NCBI RefSeq assembly: GCF_020164595.1
Contig: NZ_JAIQZE010000017.1
Location: forward strand, 1-32,510
Direction of reading: 5' to 3'
From: Psychroflexus longus
Lineage (GTDB): Bacteria; Bacteroidota; Bacteroidia; Flavobacteriales; Flavobacteriaceae
DNA: 32,510 nt
Numbering within the stretch: the stretch's first letter is position 1; every line of letters starts with the position of its first letter. Made by a program: the position numbers and the translations under genes. Shown here piece after piece: positions 32,379-32,510 of this stretch. A model generated the notes under the pieces. The model saw only the letters and a list, made by a program, of their open reading frames with translations, searched no databases and was not told where the DNA came from.

Positions 32379-32510
32379 TGTAGGCTTCCCCCAAAACCGA
32401 ACTGTTTAAAATAAGAATTATTTTAATTAAATTAGACAGTATTATGAGACGAAGTAAATTTTCACCACAGCAGATTGCTAAGATTTTAAAAGAGTTTGAT
32501 ACGGGTAAAA
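32379..32510 (+). mobile_element. IS3-family insertion sequence, partial (left end)
   Basis: TGTAGGCTTCCCCCAAAACC begins at 32379. A TG terminus followed by a CCCCCAAAA-type inverted repeat is usual for IS3-family elements, and an orfA start lies at 32444. The element runs out of the window. It is a different IS from the one at positions 1-126. Confidence 0.65.
32444..32510 (+). CDS. IS3-family transposase OrfA, N-terminal fragment (runs off the window)
   Basis: Twenty-two codons are visible: MRRSKFSPQQIAKILKEF followed by DTGK. FSPQQIAKILKEFDTGK is the typical start of the helix-turn-helix OrfA subunit in the IS2/IS407-like branch of the IS3 family, from memory. The frame is open at the window edge. 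Confidence 0.75.
   Translation, partial: MRRSKFSPQQIAKILKEFDTGK

Noticed and set aside
1-32510. IS elements at both window edges as a composite transposon
   Set aside because: The visible OrfA starts are clearly different (MESPTNKGYVKRTQ versus MRRSKFSPQQIAK), and the region between holds core genes such as dnaN and mnmE.
32341-32510. A second copy of the mnmE 18-base tail marking the other end of the element
   Set aside because: I looked for TTCTGTATCGGAAAGTAA or a close variant after the integrase and found none; the far end must lie outside the window.

Overview
The window is an AT-rich chromosomal segment of a Bacteroidota bacterium, most likely a Flavobacteriaceae member. Signs of this are TAnnTTTG-type -7 promoter boxes (eight exact matches), many lipoproteins with xxSC lipoboxes, a likely sulfonolipid gene pair, and DUF3817, DUF4870 and MarR-nitroreductase-YceI neighbourhoods common in that family. 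The genus cannot be named from the sequence alone; a marine Gramella/Salegentibacter-like organism is a guess.

Layout. Positions 1-126 are the end of an IS3-family insertion sequence (minus strand, start of orfA). A minus-strand block at 192-4728 reads galE, nnr, hutH, small lipoprotein, then a terminator. A DUF3817 membrane protein meets a thioesterase stop codon to stop codon, followed by a NUDIX hydrolase and a fasciclin lipoprotein (4815-6694). A GbsR/MarR-like regulator then heads a complete tripartite RND efflux operon (7093-13257). A near-perfect palindrome and a -7 box sit directly on the regulator's start codon. Positions 13414-15776 hold two PLP enzymes in one transcription unit: a cysteine-synthase-fold enzyme and an alpha-oxoamine synthase. 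I read them as the first two steps of capnine/sulfonolipid synthesis. An S9 prolyl oligopeptidase lipoprotein, a YbaB protein and a frameshifted outer-membrane protein with a ten-base homopolymer follow.

Positions 19234-24765 are a compact polysaccharide unit: Wza-like export lipoprotein, Wzc-like tyrosine autokinase, UDP-HexNAc dehydrogenase and UDP-HexNAc 4-epimerase. It contains no glycosyltransferases. Next come a MarR-nitroreductase-YceI operon, two adjacent rhodaneses (one cytoplasmic, one lipoprotein), dnaN, a DUF4870 protein and mnmE.

Right of mnmE lies the edge of a probable integrated element: a zinc-ribbon/excisionase-like HTH protein and a tyrosine recombinase. Each has an apparent one-base deletion in an A run. 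A cluster of 10-bp direct repeats lies between mnmE and these genes. The 3' end of mnmE closely resembles the known attachment site of Salmonella genomic island 1 (from memory). The window closes in a second, different IS3-family element starting near 32379, which appears to interrupt the gene after the integrase.

Most genes here are ordinary core genes. The points most worth a second look are the efflux regulator's operator and likely leaderless start, the sulfonolipid pair, the poly-T frameshift in the outer-membrane protein, and the mnmE-anchored recombination module.
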